Shown here piece by piece: positions 26,317-35,798 of a stretch of DNA of 64,000 bases (position 1 is the first letter of the stretch; the number at the start of each line of letters is the position of its first letter). The stretch comes from Bacteroidales bacterium. Its GTDB lineage: Bacteria; Bacteroidota; Bacteroidia; Bacteroidales; UBA932. The notes beneath the pieces were generated by a model that was not told the DNA's origin, searched no databases, and was given only the letters and a program-made list of their open reading frames with translations. Both the position numbers and the translations under genes were made by a program. The stretch covers positions 5,465 through 69,464 of the forward strand of contig JAHHQP010000005.1 in NCBI GenBank assembly GCA_020026355.1. Direction: 5' to 3'.

Positions 26317-29300
26317 ATGTCATTCACAGATGTATTCAAGAAGATTTTCGGAACCAAGGCTGAGAGGGATCTGAAGGCTATCCGTCCGATCTTGGAGAAG
26401 GTCCTTGCCGCCTATGAGCGCATCGACAGACTCTCCGATGATGAACTGAGGGCCAGATGTCAGGAACTCAAAGACCAGATCCGGAACTATATCGCTGAAG
26501 ATGAGGCGCGTATCGCTCAGATCAAGGATGAAATCGAGAAAGAGATTCCGCTTGATCAGAAAGAGGCGCTGGCTACCGAATCCGATAAGTTGACCAAGCA
26601 GGTCGATGACAAGATAGAGGAAGTTCTCAAGGAGATTCTTCCGGATGCTTTCGCCATCATGAAATCCACTGCCCGTCGTTTCGCCCAGAATCCGGTCATC
26701 AAGGTCCATGCGACCGACTTCGACCGTGAGCTCAGCACGACGAAGGAATTCGTCACCATTGACGGAGACTATGCCTTGTGGCAGAACCATTGGACCGCCG
26801 GTGGCAATGAGATCACCTGGGATATGGTCCACTACGATGTGCAGCTCATCGGCGGTATCGCCCTGCATCAGGGCAAGATCGCTGAGATGGCGACCGGTGA
26901 AGGAAAGACGCTCGTCGCCACCCTTCCGGTATTCCTGAATGCATTGGCTGGAAAAGGTGTCCATGTCGTGACGGTCAATGACTATCTGTCCAAGCGAGAT
27001 TCCGAGTGGATGGGACCGCTCTACATGTTCCACGGCTTGTCCGTCGACTGCATCGACAAGCACGAACCGAACAGCGAAGATCGAAAGAAGGCGTATGCCG
27101 CGAACATCACCTTCGGTACGAACAACGAATTCGGTTTCGACTACCTGCGTGACAACATGGCGATTTCCCAGAATGATCTGGTGCAGCGCAAGCATCATTT
27201 CGCTATCGTCGATGAGGTCGACTCCGTCCTGATCGATGATGCCCGTACGCCGCTCATCATTTCCGGTCCTGTACCGAAAGGCGAAGACCAGCAGTTCGTG
27301 GAGTTCCGCCCGTTCGTCGAGCGTCTGTACAACAGCCAGAAGACCTTGGTGACTTCCTTGCTGAACGAGGCCAGGAAGCTGATCGCCGCAGGCAACGAGA
27401 AGGATGGAGGTCTGCTCCTGTTCCGTGCCTACAAGGGTTATCCGAAATACAAGCCGCTCATCAAGTTCCTCAGTGAACCGGGCATGAAGCAGCTCATGCA
27501 GAAAGTCGAGAACTACTATATCCAGGACAATGAACGTGAAATGTACATCGTCACCGACGAACTGTACTTCGTGATCAACGAGAAGCAGAATTCCGTCGAC
27601 ATGACCGATAAGGGTCGTGACCTGATCACCGGAAACCTGGAAGATCCGAACTTCTTCATCTTGCCGGATGTCGGCGCGGCCATTGCCGAGGTCCAGAAGA
27701 ATGAAGAACTTTCCGCTGCCGAGAAGCAGACCAGAAAAGACGAGATCATGGCTGACTTTGCCGTCAAGTCCGAGCGTGTCCACACCGTGAACCAGCTCCT
27801 GAAGGCTTACACCATGTTCGACCGTGATATCGAGTATGTCGTTCAGGACGGCAAGATCAAGATCGTCGATGAACAGACCGGACGTATCCTGGAAGGTCGC
27901 CGTTATTCAGATGGACTCCATCAGGCTATCGAGGCCAAGGAGAACGTGAAGGTGGAGGCTGCTACCCAGACTTTCGCGACCATCACCCTCCAGAACTACT
28001 TCCGTATGTACCATAAGCTGGCCGGTATGACCGGTACGGCAGAGACGGAGGCCGGCGAGTTCTGGTCCATCTACAAACTTGATGTCGTCGTGATCCCGAC
28101 CAACAGGCCGATCGCGCGTATTGACCAGAATGACCTGATCTACAAGACGAAGAAAGCGAAATTCGAAGCGGTGATCGAGAAGATCGTCGAACTGAAGGCT
28201 GCAGGACGTCCGGTCCTGGTCGGTACGACAGATGTCGAGACTTCTGAGCTTCTCAGCCGTATGTTGAGGATGAGACATATCGATCATCAGGTATTGAATG
28301 CGAAACAGCATGCAAGGGAGGCGGAGGTCGTCGCTCATGCAGGACAGACAGGTACCGTCACCATCGCCACCAACATGGCCGGTCGTGGTACCGATATCAA
28401 GCTGTCTCCGGAAGTGAAGGCGGCAGGCGGTCTGGCCATCATCGGTACGGAACGTCATGATAGCCGTCGTGTGGACCGTCAGCTGCGAGGCCGATCCGGT
28501 CGTCAGGGTGACCCGGGCTCATCCATTTTCTATGTTTCTCTCGAAGACAAGCTCATGAGGCTGTTCGGTTCCGAGAGGATCGCAGGCGTGGTCGACAAAT
28601 TGGGTATGAACGATGACGAGGCGCTGGAATCCTCCATGCTCTCGAATTCCATCGAGCGTGCGCAGAAGAAAGTCGAGGAGAACAACTTCGGTATCCGCAA
28701 ACGTCTGCTCGAATACGATGACGTGATGAACTCACAGCGTGAGGTCATCTACCAGAAGAGACGTAACGCGCTTTCCGGCGAACGTGTCGAGATCGATGTC
28801 ATGAACATGATGCAGGATATGGCCGAGATCATGGCCGGAAGGGCTGAGAACATGACCTGGGATGCTTTCTCCGAGCATCTGATGTCTGCCCTTTCCATTG
28901 ATATCGATATGGACGAGGCTTCTTACGAGCATGCTCGCAGAAACGAGATCGCTGACAAGGTCTACGATTCCATGCTTTCTGCCTACAACCGTAGGATGGA
29001 CAACATGATCAGCAAGGTGCTTCCAGTGATCAGACAGGTCAATGAGGAACACGGTGAACTTTACACGAACATCGCCATTCCGATTTCAGACGGTCGCAAG
29101 GTCCTGACTCTTTCCGTCAATCTGAAGAAGGCCATCGAGTCCGAAGGTCGTGAGATCGTCAGATGTCTCAGCAAGTTCGTCATGCTCCACAATATCGACG
29201 AGCATTGGAAAGAGCATCTGCGTGATATGGATGACTTGAAGCAGTCCGTGCAGAACGCTACCTATGAGCAGAAGGATCCGCTTCTGATCTACAAGCTTGA

Positions 29301-29592
29301 CAGTTTCAACCTCTTCAGCGAGATGCTGGAGAACCTGAGCAAGGATATTCTCTCCTTCCTCCTCCGTGCCTTCATTCCGCTCCGTGATACCGAAGCGCCG
29401 AGAAGAGCAGAGGAGCAGCGCAGGAAGACCGACATGAGCCAGATGCAGACCAGCAGGAATGATCTGGCGACGAACGGCGGTGATCAGAAGAGCCATATGC
29501 CGGTCCATGTCGAGAAGACGATCGGACGTAATGATCTTTGTCCATGCGGTTCCGGCAAGAAATACAAGAACTGCCACGGAAAAGGACTCTGA
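26317..29592 (+). CDS. secA: Preprotein translocase ATPase SecA
   Basis: The 1091-residue product is the motor that pushes preproteins through SecYEG. Walker A is ATGEGKTLVA (about residues 191-200), Walker B is VDEVDSVLIDDARTPLIISG, and the NBD2 segments TNMAGRGTDIKL and GRSGRQGDPG are present. It is longer than E. coli SecA (901) because of a large extra stretch in the first nucleotide-binding region (about residues 335-450), as is usual in Bacteroidota. The C-terminal zinc-binding tail is CPCGSGKKYKNCHG (about 1074-1087). It has its own consensus promoter; the bactofilin gene follows 44 bp downstream. Confidence 0.98.
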   Translation: MSFTDVFKKIFGTKAERDLKAIRPILEKVLAAYERIDRLSDDELRARCQELKDQIRNYIAEDEARIAQIKDEIEKEIPLDQKEALATESDKLTKQVDDKIEEVLKEILPDAFAIMKSTARRFAQNPVIKVHATDFDRELSTTKEFVTIDGDYALWQNHWTAGGNEITWDMVHYDVQLIGGIALHQGKIAEMATGEGKTLVATLPVFLNALAGKGVHVVTVNDYLSKRDSEWMGPLYMFHGLSVDCIDKHEPNSEDRKKAYAANITFGTNNEFGFDYLRDNMAISQNDLVQRKHHFAIVDEVDSVLIDDARTPLIISGPVPKGEDQQFVEFRPFVERLYNSQKTLVTSLLNEARKLIAAGNEKDGGLLLFRAYKGYPKYKPLIKFLSEPGMKQLMQKVENYYIQDNEREMYIVTDELYFVINEKQNSVDMTDKGRDLITGNLEDPNFFILPDVGAAIAEVQKNEELSAAEKQTRKDEIMADFAVKSERVHTVNQLLKAYTMFDRDIEYVVQDGKIKIVDEQTGRILEGRRYSDGLHQAIEAKENVKVEAATQTFATITLQNYFRMYHKLAGMTGTAETEAGEFWSIYKLDVVVIPTNRPIARIDQNDLIYKTKKAKFEAVIEKIVELKAAGRPVLVGTTDVETSELLSRMLRMRHIDHQVLNAKQHAREAEVVAHAGQTGTVTIATNMAGRGTDIKLSPEVKAAGGLAIIGTERHDSRRVDRQLRGRSGRQGDPGSSIFYVSLEDKLMRLFGSERIAGVVDKLGMNDDEALESSMLSNSIERAQKKVEENNFGIRKRLLEYDDVMNSQREVIYQKRRNALSGERVEIDVMNMMQDMAEIMAGRAENMTWDAFSEHLMSALSIDIDMDEASYEHARRNEIADKVYDSMLSAYNRRMDNMISKVLPVIRQVNEEHGELYTNIAIPISDGRKVLTLSVNLKKAIESEGREIVRCLSKFVMLHNIDEHWKEHLRDMDDLKQSVQNATYEQKDPLLIYKLDSFNLFSEMLENLSKDILSFLLRAFIPLRDTEAPRRAEEQRRKTDMSQMQTSRNDLATNGGDQKSHMPVHVEKTIGRNDLCPCGSGKKYKNCHGKGL

Positions 29593-29636
29593 TCACAACA
29601 AGAAGTTTAACGAACAGAAAAACACGAGAATAAGAA

Positions 29637-30095
29637 ATGGCAAGAATGGAATCTTCTATCAACGTCAATTCTGTCAGCAGAATTTCCGACGGAACAGTCA
29701 TCAAAGGTGAGATCTTCTCTCCCGCCGACATCAGGATCGACGGCGCTTTCGAGGGAAAGATCATTTCCAAAGGAAGGGTCGTCGCTGGCGAGAAAGCAGT
29801 CATCAAAGGTGAGGTCATCTGTGAGAACCTGGACATCTGGGGTAAACTCGAAGGTACGGTCTACACGAAAGACACTCTTTCCCTCAAGGAAGGTTGTATG
29901 CTGGATGGCAGCATCAATGTCAAAAGGTTGTCTGTGGAGCTGGGTGCCGTACTGAACGGTGAATGCAAGACGATCACTGAAGCCGAGTTCGATAAATTCG
30001 AGGAATCCGTGACCAAGGCTTCTACTGCAGTGCATGTCACTGCAGCCAGCAATCCGTCTCAGAATCAGCAGCAGAAACGTCAGTCTGCGAACTAG
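29637..30095 (+). CDS. Bactofilin family cytoskeletal protein
   Basis: The 152-residue product has a bactofilin (DUF583) core made of short beta-helix repeats. VIKGEIFSPADIRIDGAFEG and VIKGEVICENLDIWGKLEG are clear successive turns, spanning about residues 20-115. A Gln/Ala-rich disordered tail ends the protein. Bactofilins polymerise without nucleotide and scaffold cell-envelope processes. The gene lies 44 bp after secA and is probably read from the same promoter, ending at a strong terminator. Confidence 0.93.
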   Translation: MARMESSINVNSVSRISDGTVIKGEIFSPADIRIDGAFEGKIISKGRVVAGEKAVIKGEVICENLDIWGKLEGTVYTKDTLSLKEGCMLDGSINVKRLSVELGAVLNGECKTITEAEFDKFEESVTKASTAVHVTAASNPSQNQQQKRQSAN

Positions 30096-30113
30096 TCCGT
30101 TCTTTAATGATGA

Positions 30114-30156
30114 AAGTCGTGTCAATGAATATTCAATCATTGGCCCGACTTTTTTT
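30114..30156 (+). terminator. Terminator after secA-bactofilin
   Basis: Arms AAGTCGTGTCAATGA (30114-30128) and TCATTGGCCCGACTT (30137-30151) form a stem with one mismatch and one G-U pair and an 8-nt loop. A run of seven T follows (30150-30156). Confidence 0.85.
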
Positions 30157-30179
30157 CCCCTTTACCGATCGAGGTCCGC

Positions 30180-31367
30180 TCAGGATCTTAGCAGTCTGAT
30201 CATTTCCGCGGCGATGGCTTCGGAGGCTCCTGCTTTGCCGAGGAGGTTCTGGATCTCGTGGTAGTCTGACAACATTTTTCTGCGGTAGTCTTCATCCTCG
30301 ATCAGGGACCTGACCTCATTGACCAAGGCATCGGCGTTGCAATCGTCCTGGATCAGTTCCTTGAATGCCAGACGATTGACCGTCAGGTTTCCGAGGCTGA
30401 TGTACTTGACCTTGATGATGTGCTTCGCGATCTGGTACGTGAGCTTGCAGTCGTTGATGTAGCCGACGACTTGTGGCGTATTGAAAAGCACGGTCTCCAG
30501 AGAGGCGGTACCGGAATTCACGACAGCGGCTTCTGCGTGGCGGATGATGGATTGAGTCTCTCCGAAAAGGACTTTCACGTCAGCCTTCACCTGCTGCAGG
30601 TAAGGGGAGTAGTCACTCATCTGGCGGGAAGGCGCTCCGGCGATGATGAACTGATAGTCCTTGTACCGCGGCTGGGCAGAGAGCTGCTCCGCGAACCGGG
30701 TCAGGACCGGCATCATGGTGCTGATCTCTCCTTTTCGTGAACCGGCCAGCATGGCGATGACCGGCTTGTCCGGAAGACGGTTCCTCCGGAGGAAATCTTC
30801 CCGGCTCTCGTTCATGGCCCGTGAGCCTGCGATGGCGTCGACCAGAGGATTACCTTTATATATGAAGTCTACGCCCTTGGTCTGGAAATAAGGAATCTCG
30901 AATGGAAAGACGATGAAAAGCTGGTCGACATAGGCTTTCAGTTTCTTGATTCTTCCTTCACGGGAAGCCCATACTTTCGGGGCGATGTAATAGAAGACCT
31001 TGAATCCTTTCTTGTGGGCGAACTCAGCGATCTTGAAGTTGAAGCCTGGATAATCGATCAGGATCACGACATCCGGATTCCAGGCGAGGATATCTTTCTT
31101 GCACATCCTGACGTTGCCCAGGAGTTTCTTCGCCATCTTCACTACTTCCCAGAAGCCCATCACGGCTCCTTCCTTATAGTCTTTCACGAGACCGCCGTGC
31201 AGACTGCCGTCTGCGACCGGAGTTTCATTGGCTTTATAGACCTGGTCCATGAGACCACCGCCCCAGAACCTGATTTCGGCCTGAGGATCGCGGGCATAGA
31301 GCCCTTTCATGAGATTGGACCCGTGAAGGTCGCCGGACGCTTCGCCGGCAATGAGATAATATTTCAT
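30180..31367 (-). CDS. lpxB: Lipid-A-disaccharide synthase
   Basis: The 395-residue product begins MKYYLIAGEASGDLHGSNL, the LpxB signature. It also shows DVVILIDYPGFNFKIAEFA and IAPKVWASREGRI. The C-terminal half contains LAGSRKGEI and a glycosyltransferase-type donor-binding segment, VVNSGTASLET. It joins UDP-diacylglucosamine to lipid X at the inner membrane, confirming a lipid A-bearing envelope. It begins 8 bp after the surE stop, so they form an operon. Confidence 0.96.
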   Translation of the reverse strand: MKYYLIAGEASGDLHGSNLMKGLYARDPQAEIRFWGGGLMDQVYKANETPVADGSLHGGLVKDYKEGAVMGFWEVVKMAKKLLGNVRMCKKDILAWNPDVVILIDYPGFNFKIAEFAHKKGFKVFYYIAPKVWASREGRIKKLKAYVDQLFIVFPFEIPYFQTKGVDFIYKGNPLVDAIAGSRAMNESREDFLRRNRLPDKPVIAMLAGSRKGEISTMMPVLTRFAEQLSAQPRYKDYQFIIAGAPSRQMSDYSPYLQQVKADVKVLFGETQSIIRHAEAAVVNSGTASLETVLFNTPQVVGYINDCKLTYQIAKHIIKVKYISLGNLTVNRLAFKELIQDDCNADALVNEVRSLIEDEDYRRKMLSDYHEIQNLLGKAGASEAIAAEMIRLLRS

Positions 31368-31375
31368 GGCTGCTT

Positions 31376-32230
31376 CTATTTTGTCTGCCGGAAATCCCGG
31401 CCGATGCCCAGAGATCTGATTCTCCGTACTTCTTCCGTGTCGGTGTTGAACACATTGTGTGCCACGACGGAAATGTAGCCGTTGCGGACCAGGACATGGT
31501 CGGCTTCTGCCGTGTTGGTCGGGTCGTCCTCGAATTCACCGGTCATCATCCAGGCTTCTTCTCCTTCTTCCAGCGGCTTCTCTGCAAATTTGCCGAACAT
31601 TTCGTACTTGATGCCGTGCTGCTCGAGAATCGCCGGATCCCAAGGGATGAATTCCTTGACCCAGCGTCCGAAACCCTCATGGCCGGCGCGGATGCCCTTG
31701 ATCTCCTCTTCCGGAAGGGCCGGGAAATTCACGTTGTAGTAGATGCCTCTCCTGGTCGGAAGATGGCTCATGAGCTGGGAGAAAATCTCTGGGAAACGGT
31801 GCGTGACCGCGCTCAGGTCCGCTTCCGGCTGATGAGTGTCAATGGAAACGCCGATGGCCGGGATGCCGTTCAAGGTCGCTTCCTCCGCTGCGCCGAGAGT
31901 GCCGGAATAGCAGGCTGCGACGGAAGCGTTGGAACCATGGTTGATACCGGAGACCACGACATCCGGACGTTGCTTCAGGAAGCAGGTGTTCAGTCCGAAT
32001 TTGATGCAGCTCGCCGGTGTCGCGTCCAGGTAATGCCAATGGGCACCGTCGATCATGCCCAGATCCTTGTGGGCAAGCTGCCTGACGCCGAGCGATACGG
32101 CGGATGACATGCCGGACTGGTGGGTTTTCGGCGCGATTACGGTGACTTCACCGAATTGCCGCATGATTTTTGCTAAAGTCTTGACGCCGTTGGCTTGGTA
32201 GCCGTCGTCATTGGTAATGAGAATCTTCAT
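31376..32230 (-). CDS. surE: 5'-nucleotidase SurE
   Basis: The 284-residue product begins MKILITNDDGYQANGVKTLA, with the metal-binding Asp8 and Asp9. HQSGMSSAVSL (about residues 36-46) and VSGINHGSNAS (about 92-102) supply the Ser and Asn ligands. SurE is a metal-dependent phosphatase that removes phosphate from nucleoside monophosphates. It is the first gene of the surE-lpxB operon and is divergent from gapA. Confidence 0.96.
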   Translation of the reverse strand: MKILITNDDGYQANGVKTLAKIMRQFGEVTVIAPKTHQSGMSSAVSLGVRQLAHKDLGMIDGAHWHYLDATPASCIKFGLNTCFLKQRPDVVVSGINHGSNASVAACYSGTLGAAEEATLNGIPAIGVSIDTHQPEADLSAVTHRFPEIFSQLMSHLPTRRGIYYNVNFPALPEEEIKGIRAGHEGFGRWVKEFIPWDPAILEQHGIKYEMFGKFAEKPLEEGEEAWMMTGEFEDDPTNTAEADHVLVRNGYISVVAHNVFNTDTEEVRRIRSLGIGRDFRQTK

Positions 32231-32267
32231 TTTCGAATCAGAAAACAGGGGTTTGCATTATTTTTCA

Positions 32268-32275
32268 CAAAAGTA
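32268..32275 (-). promoter_or_regulatory. -7 box of surE-lpxB
   Basis: Minus-strand TACTTTTG, 37 bp before the surE start. No clear -33 box. Confidence 0.5.
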
Positions 32276-32297
32276 GTCATTATATCATAATTTTTTG

Positions 32298-32305
32298 TAA
32301 ATTTG
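32298..32305 (+). promoter_or_regulatory. -7 box of gapA
   Basis: TAAATTTG matches TAnnTTTG and lies 68 bp before the gapA start. No TTTG at the standard spacing. Confidence 0.6.
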
Positions 32306-32373
32306 TGGCGCTTTTTGGTGAAAGGCTATCAAGAGACAGTTACAAGTATAACTTTAAATAAATTTTTACAAAA

Positions 32374-33372
32374 ATGATTAAACTTGGTATTAACGGTTTC
32401 GGCCGTATCGGACGTATGGTATTCCGTGCAGCAGTTGAGAACTTCTCACAGGATATCCAGGTAGTAGGTATCAATGACCTCCTCGATGCAGATTATTTGG
32501 CTTACATGCTCAAATATGACTCTGTACACGGAATCTTCAACCACGACATCAAAGTTGAAGGCAACTTCATGATCGTAGACGGCAACAAGATCCAGATCTT
32601 CGCAGAGAAAGACCCTAGAAACATCACTTGGGGAGCTCTTGACGTAGACGTTGTTGTTGAGTCAACCGGTTTCTTCCTTACTGAGGAGCTTGCTTCAGCT
32701 CACCTCGAGGCTGGTGCAAAGAAAGTCATCATGTCTGCACCTTCAAAGGACGCAACTCCTATGTTCGTATACGGTGTTAACCACGAGACATATGCAGGTC
32801 AGAAGATCATTTCTAACGCATCCTGCACAACTAACTGCTTGGCACCTATCTCTAAGGTTCTCCACGAGAACTTCGGTATCAAGAGAGGTCTCATGACTAC
32901 AGTTCACGCTGCAACAGCTACTCAGAAGACTGTTGACGGTCCTTCTAAGAAAGACTGGAGAGGTGGACGTGGTATCCTCGAGAACATCATCCCTTCATCT
33001 ACAGGTGCTGCTAAGGCTGTAGGTAAAGTTCTCCCTGAACTTAACGGTAAGCTTACCGGTATGTCCATGCGTGTCCCTACTTCTGACGTTTCAGTTGTTG
33101 ACCTTACTGTAGAGCTCGAGAAACCAGCTACTTACGAGGAGATCTGCGCAGCTATGAAGGCTGCTTCTGAGGGCTCACTCAAAGGTATCCTCGGCTACAC
33201 TAACGAGGCTAACGTTTCTACAGACTTCCGTAACGACGCTCGTACTTCCATCTTCGATGAGAAGGCAGGTATCCAGCTCGATCCGACTTTCGTGAAAGTT
33301 GTTTCCTGGTACGATAACGAGTGGGGTTATTCAAACAAAGTTTGTGAAATGGCTCGCGTGATCGCTAAATAA
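32374..33372 (+). CDS. gapA: Glyceraldehyde-3-phosphate dehydrogenase
   Basis: The 332-residue product begins MIKLGINGFGRIGRMVFRAA with the NAD-binding loop. The catalytic motif is ASCTTNCLAP with Cys151, followed by HAATATQKTVDGPSKKDWRGGR. The C-terminus WYDNEWGYSNKVCEM is standard. It catalyses the oxidative step of glycolysis, reversible. Codons lean to GCT, GTT and TCT more than in neighbours, which together with a strong terminator suggests very high expression. Confidence 0.98.
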   Translation: MIKLGINGFGRIGRMVFRAAVENFSQDIQVVGINDLLDADYLAYMLKYDSVHGIFNHDIKVEGNFMIVDGNKIQIFAEKDPRNITWGALDVDVVVESTGFFLTEELASAHLEAGAKKVIMSAPSKDATPMFVYGVNHETYAGQKIISNASCTTNCLAPISKVLHENFGIKRGLMTTVHAATATQKTVDGPSKKDWRGGRGILENIIPSSTGAAKAVGKVLPELNGKLTGMSMRVPTSDVSVVDLTVELEKPATYEEICAAMKAASEGSLKGILGYTNEANVSTDFRNDARTSIFDEKAGIQLDPTFVKVVSWYDNEWGYSNKVCEMARVIAK

Positions 33373-33397
33373 TTTCAGCGTCTACAAGACACTCACT

Positions 33398-33435
33398 GAT
33401 GGCTCGGAGGAAATCACCTCCGGGCCATCTTTTTT
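33398..33435 (+). terminator. Terminator of gapA
   Basis: Arms GATGGCTCGGAGG (33398-33410) and CCTCCGGGCCATC (33417-33429), with one G-U pair and a 6-nt loop. A run of T follows to 33435. Confidence 0.9.
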
Positions 33436-33606
33436 CATGCCCTGGCGTGAGGGAGATGTAACTGCGGTGAGGGGAGAGAGTGGAGATTTCCTGCGCCGTG
33501 AGGATAGGATGGCTTTGTGGCGGCATCGAGAGAACTGGCCCCGTTGGATTGAGACTTAAGGCATGAACTCATTGACCTGGGGAAAGGATAGAGAGAAATG
33601 GGGACA
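33436..33606. other. Non-coding stretch between gapA and pssA terminators
   Basis: No gene, promoter or RNA structure could be supported here. It is purine-rich on the plus strand and contains one copy of the recurrent 9-mer CATTGACCT at 33572-33580. Confidence 0.5.
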
Positions 33607-33638
33607 AAAAAACAGGCCGGACCTTACGGACCAGCCTG
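33607..33638 (-). terminator. Terminator of pssA
   Basis: Read on the minus strand, CAGGCTGG pairs with CCGGCCTG (one G-U) and a run of seven T follows. It lies 26 bp beyond the pssA stop. Confidence 0.8.
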
Positions 33639-33663
33639 ATTTATAAATGGATAGATGCTGCGG

Positions 33664-34419
33664 TCAGTCTTTCCGGGAAGGAATGAGAGCACCGGCGATG
33701 TTGATCAGCACATAAGCGGAGAAGGTGATCAGCGGGATCAGTGACCAGTTCCAACGGAAGATCAGCACCAGTATGCAGCTGAGAAGGAAGACACCGAAGA
33801 AGGCCAGACGCATGACAGTCGTCTTGCGCTCCGGTTTCACTCCTTTCTTGATTTTCATGGAGAACATCGGAATTTCGCTGACGAGCAGTAAGGAAAGGAT
33901 AACGGCAAGGACTGGAAGGAACCAGTTGCCGGAAGCCCACCTGGTCAGGAAACCGGCGGTCTCATCCTGGCTTACGAAATAGATCAATGAGCCGCAGATG
34001 ATGGCGTTGGCCGGAGTCGCCAGGCCGATGAAGCTGGAGGTCTGTCTTTCGTCGACGTTGAACTTCGCCAGACGCAGGGCGGAGAAGACCACGATGATCA
34101 GCGGCAGGTAGCACAGAATCGTCATTCCGACGTTTTCAGGAGCGACAGCAGCGACCATGAAGCGGTTGAGCATGATGGCCGGCAGCAGGCCGAAGCTGAT
34201 CAGGTCAGCCAGCGAGTCCAGTTCTTTCCCGATATCGGAATAGGCCTTCAGCGCTCTGGCGGAAAGTCCGTCACAGAAATCGAAGACCGCTGCGGCGATC
34301 ATCAGGTAGAACGAGAGGTCGAACTGCCCTCCAAAAGCGAATATCACACCCAGAACGCCACTGAGCAGGTTCATGGATGTGATAGTATTCGGAATATGTT
34401 TTATGATATTCATATTCAA
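33664..34419 (-). CDS. pssA: CDP-diacylglycerol-serine O-phosphatidyltransferase
   Basis: The 251-residue product is a polytopic membrane enzyme with the CDP-alcohol phosphotransferase motif DG-x2-AR-x8-G-x3-D-x3-D. This is seen as DGLSARALKAYSDIGKELDS then LAD (about residues 49-71). About seven membrane helices follow. It makes phosphatidylserine, the precursor of phosphatidylethanolamine, from CDP-diacylglycerol and serine. It starts 15 bp after the C1 peptidase gene, so both are probably on one transcript, with no clear functional link. Confidence 0.93.
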   Translation of the reverse strand: MNMNIIKHIPNTITSMNLLSGVLGVIFAFGGQFDLSFYLMIAAAVFDFCDGLSARALKAYSDIGKELDSLADLISFGLLPAIMLNRFMVAAVAPENVGMTILCYLPLIIVVFSALRLAKFNVDERQTSSFIGLATPANAIICGSLIYFVSQDETAGFLTRWASGNWFLPVLAVILSLLLVSEIPMFSMKIKKGVKPERKTTVMRLAFFGVFLLSCILVLIFRWNWSLIPLITFSAYVLINIAGALIPSRKD

Positions 34420-34434
34420 GCTGTCGGATTCAAC

Positions 34435-35676
34435 TTAGAATTGGAACAGGGTTTCCTGCTGCTTAGCTCTGAGTTTAGCTTTGATGGATTCAGGGACAGC
34501 GTCTTTGTGTACGAGGAAGTTCAGGGTCTTGTATTTCACGAATGAATCGGATGCGTACCAGATACCTTTGTATTTGCCAGCCTCACCCCATGAGTTCTTC
34601 ACCATGAAGTAGCTGCGGCCTTCCTGGTCTTTGGCGAGACCGAAGATGTGCATACCGTGGTCATCGGTAGTGGTCTTGTTGTCGTAAGCGATCTGCCTCA
34701 TTTCCTGAGTGATCTCCATTTCTTCCGGAAGCGGAGCTTTCTCTACCTTCTTGCCTTTTCTGGATTTCTTCTCGGCAGCTTTCTTCTCTTCTTTTGCTTT
34801 TCCTGTCCAGCGCTCCTGGTCGGAACCGGCTTTCTTCTCTTCTTTGACTGCCGGCATTACAGCGAGACCGTCACGGGTGAATCCTTTCTCGGAAACGTCT
34901 GAACCCCAGAGGATGGTGTAACCGTTGTTGATAGCGTTGTACATTACTTCCATGAGCTCGTCGATAGGGAGGTTGTAGGCATTGCCCCATCTCCAGTTAT
35001 CGCAGACCTCGATCACGAATGGCTCGTAGAACGGATGGTGAGTGAAGGAAGCGAGATTGATGTAGTCGTCCGGATTGAAACCGAGGGCGTCTCTATATTC
35101 TGCTGGAGTATAAGTCTTTCCGTCAACTTCGAAGGTTTTCGGATCCTCGCCGAAGTAAGCCTCGATGATGCCGTCGAAACCTTTCTGCCATGCAGTGGAA
35201 AGCTTGCGGTTCGGAACCTGTGCGACAGCCTCTACATAGCCTTTGAGGACAGCGTCAAGCTCGTTGTGTACCGGAAGCTCGGTGCCGTACTGGAAGCCGT
35301 AGCCTGGAGTGACGTTCTGCGGAACCATACCATAATTCTTGATGACATCCATCACGTCGCCGAAGGAGCTGCCTGCGGCAAAATTCAGATGACCGTCAAG
35401 TCTGACGTATTTCACTGCTCTGTCGTGGTAAGCTTTTCCGACGATGTACATTTCGGAAAGGTCAACTTCCTTGCCGGATTGTCTGAGAATCTCGGACTCG
35501 ACGAAAGAGAGGGAAGAGAAGCACCAGCAGGTACCGGACATGAACTGGTTCTTGATAGAGGTGATCGGGTTCTCTTTTACTGTAGTGAACTCATACTCAG
35601 GCTCTGCTGTCTGCTGAGCATACACTGCGGATCCCAAGGTAAGGAACATGGCAGCTGTAATAAAAAATCTTTTCAT
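34435..35676 (-). CDS. Secreted papain-fold (C1/bleomycin hydrolase-like) peptidase
   Basis: The 413-residue product has a signal peptide (MKRFFITAAMFLTLGSAVYA). The papain-type active site is complete: Gln44 and Cys50 in NQFMSGTCWCFSS with the papain spacing of six, His in TTDDHGMHIFG, and Asn in VKNSWGE. Fold and order resemble aminopeptidase C/bleomycin hydrolase, but the signal peptide indicates export. A Lys/Glu-rich insert of about 45 residues (roughly 275-320) interrupts the domain before the catalytic His and looks like an exposed, flexible loop. It heads a likely operon with pssA. Confidence 0.9.
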   Translation of the reverse strand: MKRFFITAAMFLTLGSAVYAQQTAEPEYEFTTVKENPITSIKNQFMSGTCWCFSSLSFVESEILRQSGKEVDLSEMYIVGKAYHDRAVKYVRLDGHLNFAAGSSFGDVMDVIKNYGMVPQNVTPGYGFQYGTELPVHNELDAVLKGYVEAVAQVPNRKLSTAWQKGFDGIIEAYFGEDPKTFEVDGKTYTPAEYRDALGFNPDDYINLASFTHHPFYEPFVIEVCDNWRWGNAYNLPIDELMEVMYNAINNGYTILWGSDVSEKGFTRDGLAVMPAVKEEKKAGSDQERWTGKAKEEKKAAEKKSRKGKKVEKAPLPEEMEITQEMRQIAYDNKTTTDDHGMHIFGLAKDQEGRSYFMVKNSWGEAGKYKGIWYASDSFVKYKTLNFLVHKDAVPESIKAKLRAKQQETLFQF

Positions 35677-35724
35677 CCTGTTTTATTAAGTTAATTGATT
35701 GTTGTTTTCATGATGTTCATCTTA

Positions 35725-35732
35725 CAAAGATA
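35725..35732 (-). promoter_or_regulatory. -7 box of the C1 peptidase gene
   Basis: Minus-strand TATCTTTG, 49 bp before the start codon. No clear -33 box. Confidence 0.55.
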
Positions 35733-35798
35733 ATGAAAATTTGTGTAACTTCGTTAATGAAACCCGTCAAGGGCACCATAAATTTTATAGAGAATAAT

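Noticed and set aside
33436..33606. Small gene in the gapA/pssA gap
   Set aside because: The only ATG-started frame has about 16 codons and no ribosome site.
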